Below are positions 62,637 through 64,000 of a DNA stretch of 64,000 nt, piece after piece. The translations under genes were made by a program, and so were the position numbers. The stretch is taken from positions 1,426,001 to 1,490,000 of the forward strand of contig NZ_CP011372.1 in the NCBI RefSeq assembly GCF_001017575.1. The letters are read 5' to 3'. The stretch's first letter is position 1; each line of letters starts with the position of its first letter. The notes beneath the pieces are model-generated. The model was not told where the DNA came from. It saw only the letters and a program-made list of their open reading frames with translations, and ran no database searches. The stretch comes from Campylobacter lari. Lineage in GTDB: Bacteria > Campylobacterota > Campylobacteria > Campylobacterales > Campylobacteraceae.

Positions 62637-63245
62637 ATGAACTTAGAACAAATTTATAAAGACTGTGGAGCATATTTACAAGGACATTTCTTGCTTAGCT
62701 CAGGAAAACATTCTGAGTTTTACCTTCAAAGTGCTAAAGTTTTAGAAAATCCAAAACTAGCAGGTGAGCTTTGTGATGAACTTGCAAAAGTTATTGCTAG
62801 TTTTAACATTGAATTTGATAGCATTTGCTCCCCTGCTTTGGGTGGAATTTTAGCAGGCTATGAGCTTGCTAGAGCTTGCAACAAACGCTTTATTTTCACT
62901 GAGCGCGTAGAAGGAGTAATGAGCCTTAGACGTGGTTTTGAAGTAAAAAAAGGTGAAAAATTTATCGTTTGTGAAGATATTATTACAACAGGTGGTTCTG
63001 CACTTGAGAGCGCAAAAATCATCGAAAGTTTAGGCGGGGAAGTGGTAGGCTTTGCAGCTTTGGCAAATCGTGGCTTTTGTGCGGTAAAAAATTTAAACAA
63101 TCCAAGAAAAGAAAATGCAAAATTGCCTGAAAATTTACCACTTTTTGCACTAGGAAATTTCGAATTTGACATTCATGAAGCAAACGCTTGTCCACTTTGT
63201 GAAAAAGGCACCAAAGCTATCAAACCTGGTAGTCGTGGAAACTAA
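62637..63245 (+). CDS. pyrE: Orotate phosphoribosyltransferase
   Basis: The 202-residue enzyme joins orotate and PRPP in pyrimidine synthesis. The PRPP-binding loop [18 protein letters not shown] is clear. ATG 62637 is chosen, with AAAGG seven bases upstream; an in-frame TTG at 62631 is unlikely. Stop and next start share one base (TAATG). Confidence 0.97.
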   Translation: MNLEQIYKDCGAYLQGHFLLSSGKHSEFYLQSAKVLENPKLAGELCDELAKVIASFNIEFDSICSPALGGILAGYELARACNKRFIFTERVEGVMSLRRGFEVKKGEKFIVCEDIITTGGSALESAKIIESLGGEVVGFAALANRGFCAVKNLNNPRKENAKLPENLPLFALGNFEFDIHEANACPLCEKGTKAIKPGSRGN

Positions 63246-63661
63246 TGAAAACTAAAGCAAAAATAGCTACTCGCTTTTTAAGATTTAAAGCTTTTTTGAT
63301 TGATCTATTTTTGCTTTATGTGCCTATTTTATATTTATTTTATTTTACACTTGGCTCTAAAGAAGCCTTTTTAAACAATCAACTTATAATTTTTTTATGT
63401 TCTTTGATTTTTGGGCTTTTGCAAGCCTTATTTTTAGCAAAAAAAGCCCAAAGTCCTGGACTTAAAGCTTATGACTTGTATTTAATTGATCTTAAAAACG
63501 GTCAAAAACTTAATTTTTTTAGAATACTCTTGCGCTATATGATTTTTATCGTAAGTTTTGGTTTGTTAATTGGGTTTTTGGTAAGTTTTTTAAGAAAAGA
63601 CACTTTGGCTTTGCATGATATTTTAAGCCAAAGTGCTATTGTAACAAAGGTAGAAAAATGA
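63245..63661 (+). CDS. RDD family membrane protein
   Basis: 138 residues, with three membrane helices and the RDD-type features: RFLRFKAFLIDLFLLYVP (Arg then Asp in helix one) and KAQSPGLKAYDLYLID. Function is not known; some RDD proteins act in Na+/H+ exchange. It overlaps pyrE by one base and nrdB by four (ATGA). Confidence 0.85.
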   Translation: MKTKAKIATRFLRFKAFLIDLFLLYVPILYLFYFTLGSKEAFLNNQLIIFLCSLIFGLLQALFLAKKAQSPGLKAYDLYLIDLKNGQKLNFFRILLRYMIFIVSFGLLIGFLVSFLRKDTLALHDILSQSAIVTKVEK

Positions 63662-64000
63662 ATAGAAAAAGAATTTATAATCCAAAATCAAATGAAACTT
63701 TAAATGATAGAAAAGTATTTAATGGTAATCCTCATGGCATTTTAAATTTTACTAAAGCAAAATACACTTGGGCTTTAAAGCTTTGGGATTTAATGGAAGC
63801 AAATACTTGGTTTCCAAAAGAAGTGGATACAACTAAAGATGCGCTAGATTATCGCTGTAATCTAACCGTAGCAGAAAAAAGAATGTATGATTTAGTTTGG
63901 TCTCAACTTATCTCAATGGATAGTTTTCAAACAAATAATCTTGCTGATAATATCAATCCTTACATCACAGCACCTGAAATCAATGCAGTTTTAGCAAGAC
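63658..64000 (+). CDS. nrdB: Ribonucleotide reductase beta subunit, 3' end outside window
   Basis: About 114 residues are present before the window ends. MNRKRIYNPKSNETLNDRKV and WALKLWDLMEANTWFPKEVD are typical of class I NrdB, which holds the di-iron tyrosyl radical. The first iron ligand region begins where the sequence stops. The ATGA overlap with the RDD gene matches the C. jejuni order. Confidence 0.95.
   Translation, partial: MNRKRIYNPKSNETLNDRKVFNGNPHGILNFTKAKYTWALKLWDLMEANTWFPKEVDTTKDALDYRCNLTVAEKRMYDLVWSQLISMDSFQTNNLADNINPYITAPEINAVLAR

Noticed and set aside
62232-63172. Minus-strand frames of about 101-104 codons opposite frr and pyrE
   Set aside because: They mirror well-supported genes and show no motif of their own.

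Overview
The window looks like a chromosomal segment of a thermotolerant Campylobacter, most likely of the C. lari group. It is very A+T rich. Nearly all housekeeping proteins are of C. jejuni type and occur in blocks with C. jejuni-like gene order (terC-purN-nnr; def-clpP-tig-folE-fliI; aroC-rnc-rnhA-TPR gene-dnaG; cynT/mscS-BI-1-secG-frr-pyrE-RDD-nrdB). The 16S rRNA is Campylobacter-like. Species placement is inference from memory of 16S signatures, not a computed match.

Layout. 1-2.6 kb: 5' part of a nickel/peptide ABC binding protein (nikZ-like) and a BCCT betaine/choline transporter broken by one frameshift at a T8 run. 2.7-9.7 kb: an accessory minus-strand operon of a type IIG restriction-modification enzyme, a complete eukaryotic-type Ser/Thr kinase and a membrane-anchored pentapeptide-repeat protein. 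A near-perfect 38-bp direct repeat lies at the 3' ends of the last two genes. 9.7-11.06 kb: a gene-free stretch with almost no G on the + strand and two minisatellites. 11.06-16.6 kb: a complete rRNA operon on the minus strand (16S, tRNA-Ala, tRNA-Ile, 23S, 5S) with recognisable RNase III processing stems and a promoter. 17.1-20.5 kb: a modB remnant and a complete lic1 (licABCD) operon for phosphorylcholine decoration of a surface glycan. 20.65-21.1 kb: five tRNAs (Leu, Arg, Arg, His, Pro).

21.2-30.9 kb: a minus-strand housekeeping run (terC, purN, nnr, rmuC, NYN-LOTUS gene, yifB, def, degenerate GGDEF gene, clpP, tig). 31-34.9 kb: folE, fliI (frameshifted at an A8 run) and three small or unknown genes preceded by sigma-54 / sigma-28 type promoters, so probably part of the flagellar regulon. 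35-39.5 kb: iscS-nifU for Fe-S assembly and two overlapping nhaA antiporters, then tRNA-Glu. 39.9-47.7 kb: TRIC channel, ATP-grasp-like gene, aroC-rnc-rnhA-TPR operon, dnaG and a PP-loop protein. 47.7-57.5 kb: a chemoreceptor, then the pbpC / alpha-2-macroglobulin pair. 57.5-64 kb: two tandem small secreted paralogues, MscS channel, carbonic anhydrase, BI-1, secG, frr, pyrE, RDD protein and the start of nrdB.

The most unusual parts are the R-M/kinase/pentapeptide operon beside the rRNA locus (a candidate composite phage-defence system), the lic1 operon in a Campylobacter background, the strand-asymmetric gene-free region, and two homopolymer frameshifts (BCCT, fliI) that could be phase switches, mutations or sequencing errors.
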